Assembly (NCBI GenBank): GCA_017643645.1
Contig: JAEPNB010000007.1
Location: forward strand, 62,001 to 126,000
Source: Balneola sp.
Lineage (GTDB): Bacteria; Bacteroidota; Rhodothermia; Balneolales; Balneolaceae
Direction: 5' to 3'
DNA length: 64,000 nt
Position 1 is the first letter of the stretch; each line of letters begins with the position of its first letter. Both the position numbers and the translations under genes were made by a program. Shown in pieces: positions 1 to 8,908 of this stretch. Under the pieces are notes generated by a model. It was not told the DNA's origin and ran no database searches. It worked only from the letters and a program-made list of their open reading frames with translations.

Positions 1-1006
1 CTTTCAATTTCATGATCACTTTATCAGCTATGTTTTCCTGAACTAATAATCGTGATCCGGCACAGCAAACATGTCCCTGATTGAAATAGATCGCATTAAT
101 AATTCCTTCCACAGCCTGATCAATTGGAGCATCTTCAAATAAAATTAAAGCTCCTTTACCACCAAGTTCCAACGTGTATTTTTTGTCGGTTCCCGCAAGT
201 GATTTTTGAATGATCTTTCCCACATTAGTGGAGCCTGTAAACGCTATTTTGTCAATATCTTTGTGGTTTACGATCTCAGCACCGGTTTGACCCGCTCCCG
301 TTACTATATTAACAACTCCGTCAGGTAAGCCCGCATCTTTAACGAGTTCAGCAAACATCATAGCGGTGAGAGAAGTGGTTTCAGCAGGTTTAAGCACTAC
401 TGTATTTCCACACGCAAGGGCAGGGGCAATTTTCCACGCTAACATCAACAAAGGAAAATTCCATGGAATGATCTGTCCGCAAACCCCAAGAGCTTCAGGT
501 TTTTTTCCGGGGAAAGCATATTCAAGTTTATCTGCCCAACCTGCATAATAGAAGAAATAAGCAGCAGCTAATGGAATATCCACATCTCTGGATTCTCGAA
601 TTGGTTTCCCGCCATCAATCGATTCAGCTATCGCAAATTCTCTGGCTCTTTCCTGTAGCATTCTGGCTATTCTGTAAATGTACTTACCACGAGAACTCGG
701 GTTCAAGTCAGACCATTCACCTTTGAAAGCTTTTCGGGCAGCTTTAACAGCTTTATCAACGTCTTTTTGAGTAGCTTCCGCAAATTGGGTTACTTCTTCG
801 TTACTGGATGGATTAATACTTTTAAAATATCGATCCTTAGATGGTTTTACGAACTTTCCTCCAATGAAAAGATCATATTTATCTTTGATCTCCAGGTTAG
901 CAGAACTTTCAGGAGCTTCGGAATACTCCCATAATGAAGCAAAGTCTAACTTTGAATTAGGAGAAGTTGGTTTGTAAGTGGTCTCTTTTGTTTTTGTTTC
1001 AGACAT
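1..1006 (-). CDS. Aldehyde dehydrogenase, NAD(P)-dependent (3' end outside window)
   Basis: The gene runs off the left edge: residues 1-335 are present of a family that usually has about 480-500. It starts at the ATG at 1006 and begins MSETKTKETTYKP. The family oxidises aldehydes to acids with NAD(P)+ in the cytoplasm. Visible signatures are the cofactor-binding IIPWNFPLLMLAWKIAPALA region, FTGSTNVG, LELGGKGALIL (general-base Glu) and GHVCCAGSR, whose first Cys, residue 314, is the expected nucleophile. The gene begins 14 bases after the deoC stop on the same strand. Since deoC releases acetaldehyde, oxidation of that product is the natural guess for the substrate, but this rests on context only. 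Confidence 0.93.
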   Translation of the reverse strand, partial: MSETKTKETTYKPTSPNSKLDFASLWEYSEAPESSANLEIKDKYDLFIGGKFVKPSKDRYFKSINPSSNEEVTQFAEATQKDVDKAVKAARKAFKGEWSDLNPSSRGKYIYRIARMLQERAREFAIAESIDGGKPIRESRDVDIPLAAAYFFYYAGWADKLEYAFPGKKPEALGVCGQIIPWNFPLLMLAWKIAPALACGNTVVLKPAETTSLTAMMFAELVKDAGLPDGVVNIVTGAGQTGAEIVNHKDIDKIAFTGSTNVGKIIQKSLAGTDKKYTLELGGKGALILFEDAPIDQAVEGIINAIYFNQGHVCCAGSRLLVQENIADKVIMKLK

Positions 1007-1020
1007 AATAGACTTCAAAG

Positions 1021-1920
1021 TTAATCAATGGAAAAATAATCAGGCCCCTGATAGTGACCCGTTTGTTGTTTTACAATTTGCATCAGCAGATCATTTGCAA
1101 GAGAACTTGCTCCAAATCTGAAATACTCGTTGTTAAGCCAGGCAGCTCCCAAAGTTTCTTTTACAAGCACTAAATATTGAATAGCTTGTTTCGCAGTTCT
1201 GATACCACCGGCAGGTTTCATTCCAACCATTTTATCAGTCTTGTAATAAAAATCTCTGATCGCTTCTAACATAACCAATGTTACAGGTTGAGTAGCAGCC
1301 GGAGAAATTTTTCCGGTCGATGTTTTAATAAAATCAGCACCGGCCTCCATAGCTATATCACTAGCTAATCTTACATTCTCATACGTGTGAAGTTCCCCGG
1401 TTTCAAGAATTACTTTTAAATGAGCATCTCCACAAGCTTCCTTGATCGCTGCAATTTCGTCAAACACAAAATTATATTCACCTTCCAGAAAAGCTCCACG
1501 TGTTATAACCATATCCACTTCATCAGCACCTTCTTCAACGGCATACTTAGTATCCTCGATTCTGATAGGAAGAGGAGCCATTCCACTTGGGAATGCACTT
1601 GCCACACTTGCTACATTGATCTTAGTACCACGCAAGCTTTCTTTGGCAATTCTTACCATATTCGGATAAACACAAACTGCAGCAACTGATGGTATATCAG
1701 GCATTGAAGGATGTGGGCTTTTAGCCTTTTGACATAATTGTCGGACTTTGCCTTCAGAATCTTTGCCTTCCAGAGTCGTTAGATCAACCATGCTGAGAGC
1801 AAGTTTCAAAGCCTGTACTTTCGATTCTTTTTTAATACTTCTTTTATTAAGTCTTCCTACGCGTTCTTCGACTGCAACGCGGTCTATTGGGACTACTTCA
1901 AATTTGTTATTTTGGATCAT
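1021..1920 (-). CDS. deoC: Deoxyribose-phosphate aldolase
   Basis: Class I aldolase of 299 residues that splits 2-deoxyribose 5-phosphate into glyceraldehyde 3-phosphate and acetaldehyde in deoxynucleoside catabolism. The Schiff-base lysine is Lys199 in DFIKTSTGK. The second catalytic lysine is Lys235 in MKPAGGIR, and the conserved Asp lies in ADEVDMVI near residue 136. The protein is about 40 residues longer at the N-terminus than E. coli DeoC, as in the long DeoC subgroup. The downstream aldehyde dehydrogenase (1..1006) follows after 14 bases, so the two are probably one transcript handling deoxyribose carbon. Confidence 0.96.
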   Translation of the reverse strand: MIQNNKFEVVPIDRVAVEERVGRLNKRSIKKESKVQALKLALSMVDLTTLEGKDSEGKVRQLCQKAKSPHPSMPDIPSVAAVCVYPNMVRIAKESLRGTKINVASVASAFPSGMAPLPIRIEDTKYAVEEGADEVDMVITRGAFLEGEYNFVFDEIAAIKEACGDAHLKVILETGELHTYENVRLASDIAMEAGADFIKTSTGKISPAATQPVTLVMLEAIRDFYYKTDKMVGMKPAGGIRTAKQAIQYLVLVKETLGAAWLNNEYFRFGASSLANDLLMQIVKQQTGHYQGPDYFSID

Positions 1921-1989
1921 AAATCTGTTTATTGTAGATAAGTAAGGTAAAGAAGATTTTCCAAATAATTAACCTAAACTAGGCATTCA

Positions 1990-4900
1990 TTAAAAGTTGC
2001 TGTGTGCCCCGGAAAGTATCTCTTTAAACGAAAAATCGATTTGAAATCCTGATTCTGTTTTAATCTTAGAATCGGCCTCAAGCTGTTGTAATAAAGTGTC
2101 TATAAGAATAGAACCTAAAGACGATGAGTTTTTTAGTTTAGCTTTATCAAAACCGGCTCCGGAATCATAATAATTTGCAAAGTATGTATCATCCTTAAAA
2201 GTTAAAGAAAAGTGTATCAGATTAGCTTTACTAGTTGGATCAAATGCATATTTAAATGAATTGGTAATCAGTTCATTCAGTAAAAGCCCTAAAGGGATGG
2301 CTTGATTGATATTGATTTCAAGATTTTTATCTATTTCTAACTTTATGACTCCATTTTTACTATCTAAAGTTTGGCTTATCGAGTTGGTTAATGTTTGTAC
2401 ATACTTGTCAAAAGGGATGTTAGTAAAACTATCCGTGTTATAAAGTAACTCATGAACCTGCGCTATAGACTTGATTCTTTGAGCTGTTTCTTCTAGTACA
2501 GCGTTAAGTTTTTTGTCATCAGAACCAGTGCTTTGGAGGGATAATAAACCGGTAACTATAGCTAAATTATTTTTTACTCGATGGTGAATTTCTGAGAGAA
2601 GTAGTGTTTTTTCTTGCAGAGAATTCTCAATTTTTATTCTTAATTCTTCCTGTTCTGTAATATCTAAGTGCGTACCTATCATTCGTATTACCCTGCCATT
2701 CTCATCATATTCTAAGGCAGTACCTTTGTCTAAAATAGTTCTATACTCGCCACATTTACTCTTAACACGGATAATAATTTCAAAATTTTCTTTCTCTCCG
2801 GCTTCAATTAAACTGATTTCATTTATTATCAGACCTGAATCATCAGGATGAACCCTTGAAAAGAAGAAACTGTATGGATCGTCGATCTCCTGAGGGGCAT
2901 ATCCAAGCATTTCATACCAGCGGTCATTCATTATGCCTGTTTGGTCTCTGATGTTTGCATCCCAAACACCCAAATTTGCTCCTTTAATTGCCGTATCCAG
3001 AGTGAACTGACTATTTTGCACTTTCTTTTGCAGCTCTAAACGACGAGTTATATCCTGGGCAAGTCCTGTAAACCTGATAACTTCTCCGGTGCTATTCTTT
3101 TCGGGTGAACCAATTGCCCGGATGTATTTAGAAACTCCTTTTTCTGTATTTAATTTTAAATCCACATCATATGGACGGCCTGCTTGAATAGCTTCCAATA
3201 GGTTTTTCATATTGATGTCAAAGACTTCGTGATAAGCCAGAAATCCTTCAAAATCGGGAGGACCGAGTTCTTTATCTCTGTCATAAATATCATAAAGCTG
3301 TTCGGACCAATCAATTCTATTAGTTTTTAAATCCAAAGACCAATTACCAAGTTCTCCAACTTTATGTGCTTTCTTCAAACTATTATTGGTTTCAGTTAAT
3401 TGAATTTCGGTCTCTTTTTGGTTAGTAATATCCAGAATAACTGTATCCCAGATTACTTTGTTTTCTGAATGTATCTTTTGGGGAGTCCCATTACCCTGAA
3501 GATATTTAACTTTGCCGCTTTTTGTTTTTATTCGGTATGTGAAGTTCCAATCAGACATATCTTTCGCAGACTTTTCAATCGTAGGCGCTATGGCTTCCAG
3601 ATCTTCCGAATAGATGATCTCTTTCAGCTTAGAATTATCTTGTAAAATTTCATCCCTTGATAATTCATAAATTTCCATGCATCCTTCACTTATATACTCA
3701 ATGCATGGGTTTTCAAATCCTTCGGTAATAGAATGCCTGATAATAACACCGGGAATATTATTGGTAAGAGAGCGCAACAGTGATTCATTCTCTTCAATTT
3801 TTTTAGATGCCAAGACTCTGTCCGTAATATCTTTATTTAAAGTATCTGAAATAACACTACCATTTTCTAGTTTCGAGATACTTCCGGCTGTTTCAATCCA
3901 TTTTAGTTTACCTGAAGGTGTAATGATTCTAAATTCTAAATTATAATTGGCTTCAGCTTCTATAGCTTCACAATATACTCTGCTCACCCAATCTCTATCT
4001 TTTTCATGGATTAGATCCCATATTAAACTATCATCCTGTAAGGCATCATTTGCAGATACTTCAAAAATTTCTTCAGTTTTTGTGCTCACAAATAGAAACT
4101 GTCCTTCACCTGAAGGATTTAAGGTATACCTAAATACTGCAGTTTCTATATTTTCACTGATTTGTCTTAGTTGCATTTCGCTCTGTTTGAGTTTAAGTGC
4201 AGCTTTTTGTGACTTTTCCAGTTCTAATCCTGCTTTGAATTTGGTAGCTATTACTCCTGCTACCGTCTGCAAATCCTGAAGATGTTGTTCGGTATAAAAT
4301 CCGTTTTCTTCATGCTCAGAATCAATGATTCCTATTAATTCATCATTTAGTAAAATCGGAACGGTTATCTCTGAGTTATTTGATTCGATATCTACAACGT
4401 ACCTGGAATCAATACTCAGATCATTTACAATCTCTGGTTGAAGTGTTTTTGCAACGCTACCAACAATACCTTCTCCAAGTTTTAAAGTAATAGCACTGTT
4501 AATGCTACAATCAGGATTTTTTTTTGGTCCAATTGCGGCAATCTGTTTTAAAAGATTAGTCTGATCATCAAAACTATAAATCACACAATCTTCGAAATCA
4601 AAATGTGTCATTATTTTTTCTGTGATTGCATTTGCAATATCAGTAAGAGAATGGATATCCAGAAGAGAGGTTGTAATGTCATTAATTGCTTTTAGTAACT
4701 TTAATGAACGCTCGTGTTCCAATCTGTTCTTTTTAAGTTCTCTCCGAGCTTCTAAATTTTCCAGTTCTCTGGTTATGGAATGTGGTAATCTGCTAAGATT
4801 ATTCTTAGAAATGTAGTCAGTTGCTCCACTCTCTACAATAAGTTCAACTGCTTGATCTTCTCCAATAAACCCGGAAACTATAAAAAAGGGAATATCTTCA

Positions 4901-5187
4901 ACGCAAGATCGTGCTATTTTGAGCGCTTTAATACAACTGAATGAAGGAAGATTATAGTCGCAGATTACAAAATCGATCTGCTCCTTTTTTAACAGCTCAT
5001 TGAATTCTTTTTCATTATCACAATGCTCGTAAGACCATTCAAAAGAACATTTTTTTAGTCTATTCAGAATGAGTTCTAAGTCATGAAGATTGTCTTCTAC
5101 TATAAGAATTTTCAAATGTACCCTTTTTATAATCTGTTTTTTTTTTTGAAACCGGAAAGCTAATATGTATTTATCGGACTGTTTCAT
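1990..5187 (-). CDS. Hybrid sensor histidine kinase, REC-GAF-PAS(x4)-HisKA_2-HATPase
   Basis: A 1065-residue cytoplasmic signalling protein with no membrane segment. It has an N-terminal response-regulator receiver (about 26-145, phospho-acceptor Asp77 in VICDYNLPSF, conserved Lys128), a GAF domain (about 165-320), and four PAS/PAC units (about 340-460, 465-590, 605-715, 725-850). A HisKA_2-type dimerisation domain follows with His868 in EIHHRVKNNL, then an ATPase domain with N-box NELITNSFKYAF and DSGAGF. The first ATG is at 5187, but a TTG at 5115 (residue 25), directly before KILIVEDN, has AAAGGG five bases upstream and may be the real start. The gene is divergent from the DUF1761 gene, and no cognate regulator lies beside it. 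Confidence 0.9.
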   Translation of the reverse strand: MKQSDKYILAFRFQKKKQIIKRVHLKILIVEDNLHDLELILNRLKKCSFEWSYEHCDNEKEFNELLKKEQIDFVICDYNLPSFSCIKALKIARSCVEDIPFFIVSGFIGEDQAVELIVESGATDYISKNNLSRLPHSITRELENLEARRELKKNRLEHERSLKLLKAINDITTSLLDIHSLTDIANAITEKIMTHFDFEDCVIYSFDDQTNLLKQIAAIGPKKNPDCSINSAITLKLGEGIVGSVAKTLQPEIVNDLSIDSRYVVDIESNNSEITVPILLNDELIGIIDSEHEENGFYTEQHLQDLQTVAGVIATKFKAGLELEKSQKAALKLKQSEMQLRQISENIETAVFRYTLNPSGEGQFLFVSTKTEEIFEVSANDALQDDSLIWDLIHEKDRDWVSRVYCEAIEAEANYNLEFRIITPSGKLKWIETAGSISKLENGSVISDTLNKDITDRVLASKKIEENESLLRSLTNNIPGVIIRHSITEGFENPCIEYISEGCMEIYELSRDEILQDNSKLKEIIYSEDLEAIAPTIEKSAKDMSDWNFTYRIKTKSGKVKYLQGNGTPQKIHSENKVIWDTVILDITNQKETEIQLTETNNSLKKAHKVGELGNWSLDLKTNRIDWSEQLYDIYDRDKELGPPDFEGFLAYHEVFDINMKNLLEAIQAGRPYDVDLKLNTEKGVSKYIRAIGSPEKNSTGEVIRFTGLAQDITRRLELQKKVQNSQFTLDTAIKGANLGVWDANIRDQTGIMNDRWYEMLGYAPQEIDDPYSFFFSRVHPDDSGLIINEISLIEAGEKENFEIIIRVKSKCGEYRTILDKGTALEYDENGRVIRMIGTHLDITEQEELRIKIENSLQEKTLLLSEIHHRVKNNLAIVTGLLSLQSTGSDDKKLNAVLEETAQRIKSIAQVHELLYNTDSFTNIPFDKYVQTLTNSISQTLDSKNGVIKLEIDKNLEININQAIPLGLLLNELITNSFKYAFDPTSKANLIHFSLTFKDDTYFANYYDSGAGFDKAKLKNSSSLGSILIDTLLQQLEADSKIKTESGFQIDFSFKEILSGAHSNF

Positions 5188-5286
5188 TGAAAATTAAATT
5201 AAAATTGCTGCGTATTGGATTATTCCGTTAATTCGTTGCAGTACACTGGTTAGTGTCGAGTTATTAAAACTAAATAGGAGACAATT

Positions 5287-5688
5287 ATGGAAGATGTTAT
5301 GATTAACTGGTTAGCTGTGGGAGCCGCTACACTGGTAGGGTTTGCAATTGGGTTTGTTTGGTACGGACCTCTTTTCGGTAAGGCTTGGATGAAGGAAGCA
5401 GGTTTATCGGAAGAAGATGTAGAAAACGGCAACATGGCTAAGATCTTTGGATTAACAGCTGTATTTCAGTTTATAATGGCGTATTGTTTAGCTATGTTTT
5501 TCGGAAACGATATTGACGCTGCTTCAGGAGCTATGTACGGTTTTTTAACCGGATTTGCCTGGGTGGCTTTAGCAATGGGAGTTTCCGGATTGTATGAACA
5601 GAAATCATTTAAATATATGCTTATTAATGGTGGATTCTGGACAGTAGTATTTACGCTGATGGGATTGATCATAGGAGCCTGGAGGTAG
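5287..5688 (+). CDS. DUF1761-family small membrane protein
   Basis: A 133-residue integral membrane protein with about four hydrophobic segments (near 8-28, 52-72, 82-102, 111-130). The N-terminal pattern VGFAIGFVWYGPLFGKAWM is typical of DUF1761 proteins, whose function is unknown. A good ribosome-binding site, AGGAG at 5276-5280, sits six bases before the ATG. Its TAG stop overlaps the GGAGG that could serve the next gene, so the two are likely translationally coupled. Confidence 0.86.
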   Translation: MEDVMINWLAVGAATLVGFAIGFVWYGPLFGKAWMKEAGLSEEDVENGNMAKIFGLTAVFQFIMAYCLAMFFGNDIDAASGAMYGFLTGFAWVALAMGVSGLYEQKSFKYMLINGGFWTVVFTLMGLIIGAWR

Positions 5689-5717
5689 AAATTAATACAA
5701 ATTTACTGGTTTTAGCT

Positions 5718-6674
5718 ATGGGAGCAAGTCTTTTGGCTTGCTCTTCTTATGTTGAAAAGAAGACCGATAAAAAAGAAATTATATCAGAACCTGAAGATTC
5801 AGCTGATTTCAAGATAGCATATAATGTTGCATACGATCTTGATGCTGATAACTACGAGATTTTTGTAATGAATGCAGATGGATCTGAACAAAGAAATATT
5901 TCAAACAGACCGGGAGTAGACTGGGTATATTATGCCCACAAGGATCGTTTGTATTTTGTTTCAGACAGAGATTCTACATCCCGAAAGTATTTTCTCTACG
6001 AAATGAAATGGGATGGAACCGAAGTTCGAAGAATTACCGATTTTTTGGTTCATGATTCATGGATGAGTTCTCGCAAAGATGGAACTGAATTTGTGGTGGC
6101 TATAAATAAAGACGATGATTATGATACCCGTGATCTGTACATCATAAATATAGAAGGGGAGATCATTATACAATTAACTGATGATGAATTTCAAAATACA
6201 GATGCACATTTCTCTCCGGATGGATCACAAATTGTCTTCCGATCTAACCGTTCAGAATACGATGAGCTATATATCATGAATGATGATGGTACCGGAATCA
6301 GGCAGTTAACAGATTTTCCGGAAGAAGATGAATCAGCACTTGATTGGGAATATCATGCGGGGCCTCCACATTGGGTTGATTCAACTCGAATCAGTTACAT
6401 ATCCAAACAAAATTATAACTACAGTATTTTCTCTATTTCACCAAGAGGGACCAACGTTAAACAACTGACACCGGATTCAACCTCAAATGGATATTATTCT
6501 AATGAAGGCTGGCATTCATGGTCCAGAGACAAAAAATATATAGCGTTCAACGCCACAAATATGGTCGGTAACTACGACATTTATATTATGAAATCAGATA
6601 TTACAGAATTGAAGAGATTAACCCGTACACAATGGTTTGATCAGGCTCCGGTTTTCGTATATCCTGAAGACTAA
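5718..6674 (+). CDS. TolB-like beta-propeller lipoprotein, start uncertain
   Basis: A 318-residue protein with repeated TolB/PD40 blades, for example YEIFVMNADGSEQRNIS, AHFSPDGSQIVFRSNRS and YDIYIMKSD, predicted to be a periplasmic or surface propeller. A lipobox LLAC occurs only eight residues after the first ATG, too short for a signal peptide. The same frame stays open upstream to 5628 without ATG, GTG or TTG. Starting at the ATT at 5691, six bases after GGAGG (5681-5685), would give a normal lipoprotein leader INTNLLVLAMGASLLAC. Either a rare ATT start or damage to the original start is possible. The 3' end overlaps the convergent next gene by four bases. Confidence 0.75.
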   Translation: MGASLLACSSYVEKKTDKKEIISEPEDSADFKIAYNVAYDLDADNYEIFVMNADGSEQRNISNRPGVDWVYYAHKDRLYFVSDRDSTSRKYFLYEMKWDGTEVRRITDFLVHDSWMSSRKDGTEFVVAINKDDDYDTRDLYIINIEGEIIIQLTDDEFQNTDAHFSPDGSQIVFRSNRSEYDELYIMNDDGTGIRQLTDFPEEDESALDWEYHAGPPHWVDSTRISYISKQNYNYSIFSISPRGTNVKQLTPDSTSNGYYSNEGWHSWSRDKKYIAFNATNMVGNYDIYIMKSDITELKRLTRTQWFDQAPVFVYPED

Positions 6675-7282
6675 ATCTTCAGGTCAAGATTAACATATTT
6701 TGTTCGTTGAGTATTAAACAGAGGTAATAGAATTCCTGTAAGCAGGATCAGAAAACCAATTACAAAAATTACCCAAGCTACTGTCATGTAATGATTTAAA
6801 ATATTCAGATCAGAGAGAATATTAAGAAAGTCGTGTGAAGATTTTGGTAAATTTCCGATCAATGGCAAATCCTGAGTGTAAGCATCCGCGCAGTACGCTG
6901 CACTTTCAAGCCAAGCGAAACCCAACCAGAATAACGAAGCCTGAGATGCAAATATCTTTCGGTTTCTCCAGCTGACAATGAATAGTGCAAAAGGGATCAG
7001 CATCTGTAAAATGGTTCCTCCCAGTACTGTCAGAAATCGCCATCCGAATATTCCAAAGATGGTATGGCCGGCTTCATGTATGATCAGAGTAAGGTTATCC
7101 ATCACAAAGTAAATGACCGAAAAACCGAAAACGTGTTTATAGCTTACAGCAAGCAGAATGTTATATTCGAGAGTCATGTAAAACTGTTTAACGATAAACC
7201 AGCTCCAGAAAATCAAAATAATGGAAAACCAATATGTTTTAAGAAAGGGAAGAGCTTTTTCTTTTAACGTGTTAATATCCAT
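6671..7282 (-). CDS. Multi-pass membrane protein with HEAGH zinc-protease-like motif
   Basis: A 203-residue membrane protein with five or six hydrophobic stretches. A membrane-embedded HExxH (His69-Glu70-Ala-Gly-His73, in LIIHEAGHTIFGIFG) is what M50-type intramembrane metalloproteases use. I cannot identify a confident third metal ligand, although ESAAYCADAY near residues 125-135 offers candidates, and the protein is shorter than site-2 proteases. It starts one base after the end of the glycosyltransferase gene on the same strand, so the two are probably co-transcribed. Substrate and function are unknown. Confidence 0.62.
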   Translation of the reverse strand: MDINTLKEKALPFLKTYWFSIILIFWSWFIVKQFYMTLEYNILLAVSYKHVFGFSVIYFVMDNLTLIIHEAGHTIFGIFGWRFLTVLGGTILQMLIPFALFIVSWRNRKIFASQASLFWLGFAWLESAAYCADAYTQDLPLIGNLPKSSHDFLNILSDLNILNHYMTVAWVIFVIGFLILLTGILLPLFNTQRTKYVNLDLKI

Positions 7283-7283
7283 T

Positions 7284-8297
7284 TCAGAGAAGTTGATCGA
7301 ATTTCTTTTTCCCTTTCAGAAAGTAATTCCGGATTATAGAAATGGACATTTTTCCTGATAGTGAATTTACTTTTGGACTGGAATTAGCTTTTCTTTTTCG
7401 TTGAACTTTAAACCAATCCAGAAAAAAGTGAAGGTGTGCTTTCGCGATGGCTGCAAACTCTTTAGGTTTTCCTTCTAATAATGATTTATAAGCTGCTATT
7501 ACATCCAAAAGCAATCTTATTGGAAATCTGAGTATCAATTCAGAAGTAGAATAATTCTTCCAGATCATAAACAGATTGTTACGGAAATTATAGTATACTT
7601 TTCTTGGAGAACCCATAGCCAATGATCCTCCGCCTAAGTGGTAAACCGTACTTTCCGGAGTATACATTACTTTTTGGCCGGATCGTTTAACCCGCCAACA
7701 CAGATCAATTTCTTCCATATGGAATTCGAAATCCTCATCGAAGCCACCTAGTTTTTCAAACAGCTCCTTTTTGATAGCTAATGCTGCACCACTTGCCCAG
7801 AAGATCTCTGAGACTTCATTATATTGGCCTTCATCTTTTTCAACTGTTTCGAAAATACGTCCCCTGCAAAAAGGATAACCGTACTTATCAATAAATCCAC
7901 CGGCGGCTCCCGCATACTCGAAGTATTCCGGCTTCTTATAAGACAATAATTTGGGTTGAACAGCTCCAATAGTTTCATCCGACTCAAAGCATTCATTAAT
8001 ACCATGAAGCCATTTAGCATCAACTTTAACATCGTTATTCAGGAATAGAAGAATTTCTTTGGATGCTGTTGCAACTGCTCTGTTGTTTCCTCCACAATAC
8101 CCGTAATTATCATCAAAAGTGGAAATAATAACCTCAGGGAAGTTTTCTCTGACCCACTCAACAGTTCCGTCGTCAGAGGCGTTATCAGCAAGTATGATCT
8201 CGAAATCAGGGTAATCTGTATCACAAACCGAAGGGAGGAAGGTTTTCAGGTGATGAAGTCCGTTCCAGGTGACGATAATGATGCTGAATCCTTTCAA
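7284..8297 (-). CDS. GT2 family glycosyltransferase
   Basis: A 337-residue inverting glycosyltransferase of the GT-A fold, resembling rhamnosyltransferase-type GT2 enzymes. It shows FSIIIVTWNGLHHL at the N-terminus, ILADNASDDGTVEWV, the NDP-sugar site LLFLNNDV in place of a strict DxD, and the acceptor-side EEIDLCWRVKRSG. There is no membrane anchor. The start is a TTG at 8295-8297; no ATG or GTG in frame precedes it closely and residues 1-10 align with the usual family start. It probably modifies a surface polysaccharide, and the acceptor is unknown. It lies in an operon with the HEAGH membrane protein downstream. Confidence 0.9.
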   Translation of the reverse strand: MKGFSIIIVTWNGLHHLKTFLPSVCDTDYPDFEIILADNASDDGTVEWVRENFPEVIISTFDDNYGYCGGNNRAVATASKEILLFLNNDVKVDAKWLHGINECFESDETIGAVQPKLLSYKKPEYFEYAGAAGGFIDKYGYPFCRGRIFETVEKDEGQYNEVSEIFWASGAALAIKKELFEKLGGFDEDFEFHMEEIDLCWRVKRSGQKVMYTPESTVYHLGGGSLAMGSPRKVYYNFRNNLFMIWKNYSTSELILRFPIRLLLDVIAAYKSLLEGKPKEFAAIAKAHLHFFLDWFKVQRKRKANSSPKVNSLSGKMSISIIRNYFLKGKKKFDQLL

Positions 8298-8401
8298 AGA
8301 ATGAAGTTTGTTTAGAAAGTGTTGAGTTTATATAGGAGAATTTAAGAAAAAGTGGTTTCTTTGATTCCATTGTTTTTGAATAAAGATGATAGCAAAAAAG
8401 A

Positions 8402-8905
8402 ATGATGAAAATCGGGCTTATTTCGGATACACATAATTATCTGGATCCACAAACACTGGATTATTTCGCTGATTGTGATGAGATCTGGCACGCAGGTGAT
8501 TTCGGGACTATTAAAATAGCTGATCAGCTTAAAGAAGTAGCTCCGGTTGTTGGCGTATATGGAAATATTGATGGTCAGGATATTCGAGCTGAATATCCAC
8601 TTCACCAACGGTTCGATTGTGAAGGTGTAGATGTTTGGATGACTCACATTGGCGGTATACCCGGTAGGTATTGTATTCCTATTCGACAAGAGATGGAGAG
8701 CAATACCCCTGAACTATTTATCTGCGGACATTCTCATATTCTGAAAGTTGCCCGGGATCAGCAAATGGATAAAATGTTATACATGAATCCGGGTGCAGCT
8801 GGTCGGCACGGCTTTCAAACCGAACGAACTATCATGCGTTTCACCATTCATGCAGGTACAATCGAGAACGTTGAAGTGATAAATTTAGGCTCCAGAGTAG
8901 GCTGA
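8402..8905 (+). CDS. YfcE/MJ0936-like metallophosphoesterase
   Basis: A 167-residue calcineurin-like phosphodiesterase. All five metal-site blocks are visible: ISDTH (Asp9, His11), WHAGDFG, VYGNIDG, MTHIGG and CGHSHI. Small proteins of this family hydrolyse phosphodiesters in a Mn2+- or Ni2+-dependent manner and have no settled physiological substrate. Two ATGs stand in tandem at 8402 and 8405, and either could start it. It is divergent from the glycosyltransferase and convergent with the outer-membrane protein gene, so it is probably monocistronic. Confidence 0.9.
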   Translation: MMKIGLISDTHNYLDPQTLDYFADCDEIWHAGDFGTIKIADQLKEVAPVVGVYGNIDGQDIRAEYPLHQRFDCEGVDVWMTHIGGIPGRYCIPIRQEMESNTPELFICGHSHILKVARDQQMDKMLYMNPGAAGRHGFQTERTIMRFTIHAGTIENVEVINLGSRVG

Positions 8906-8908
8906 AAA

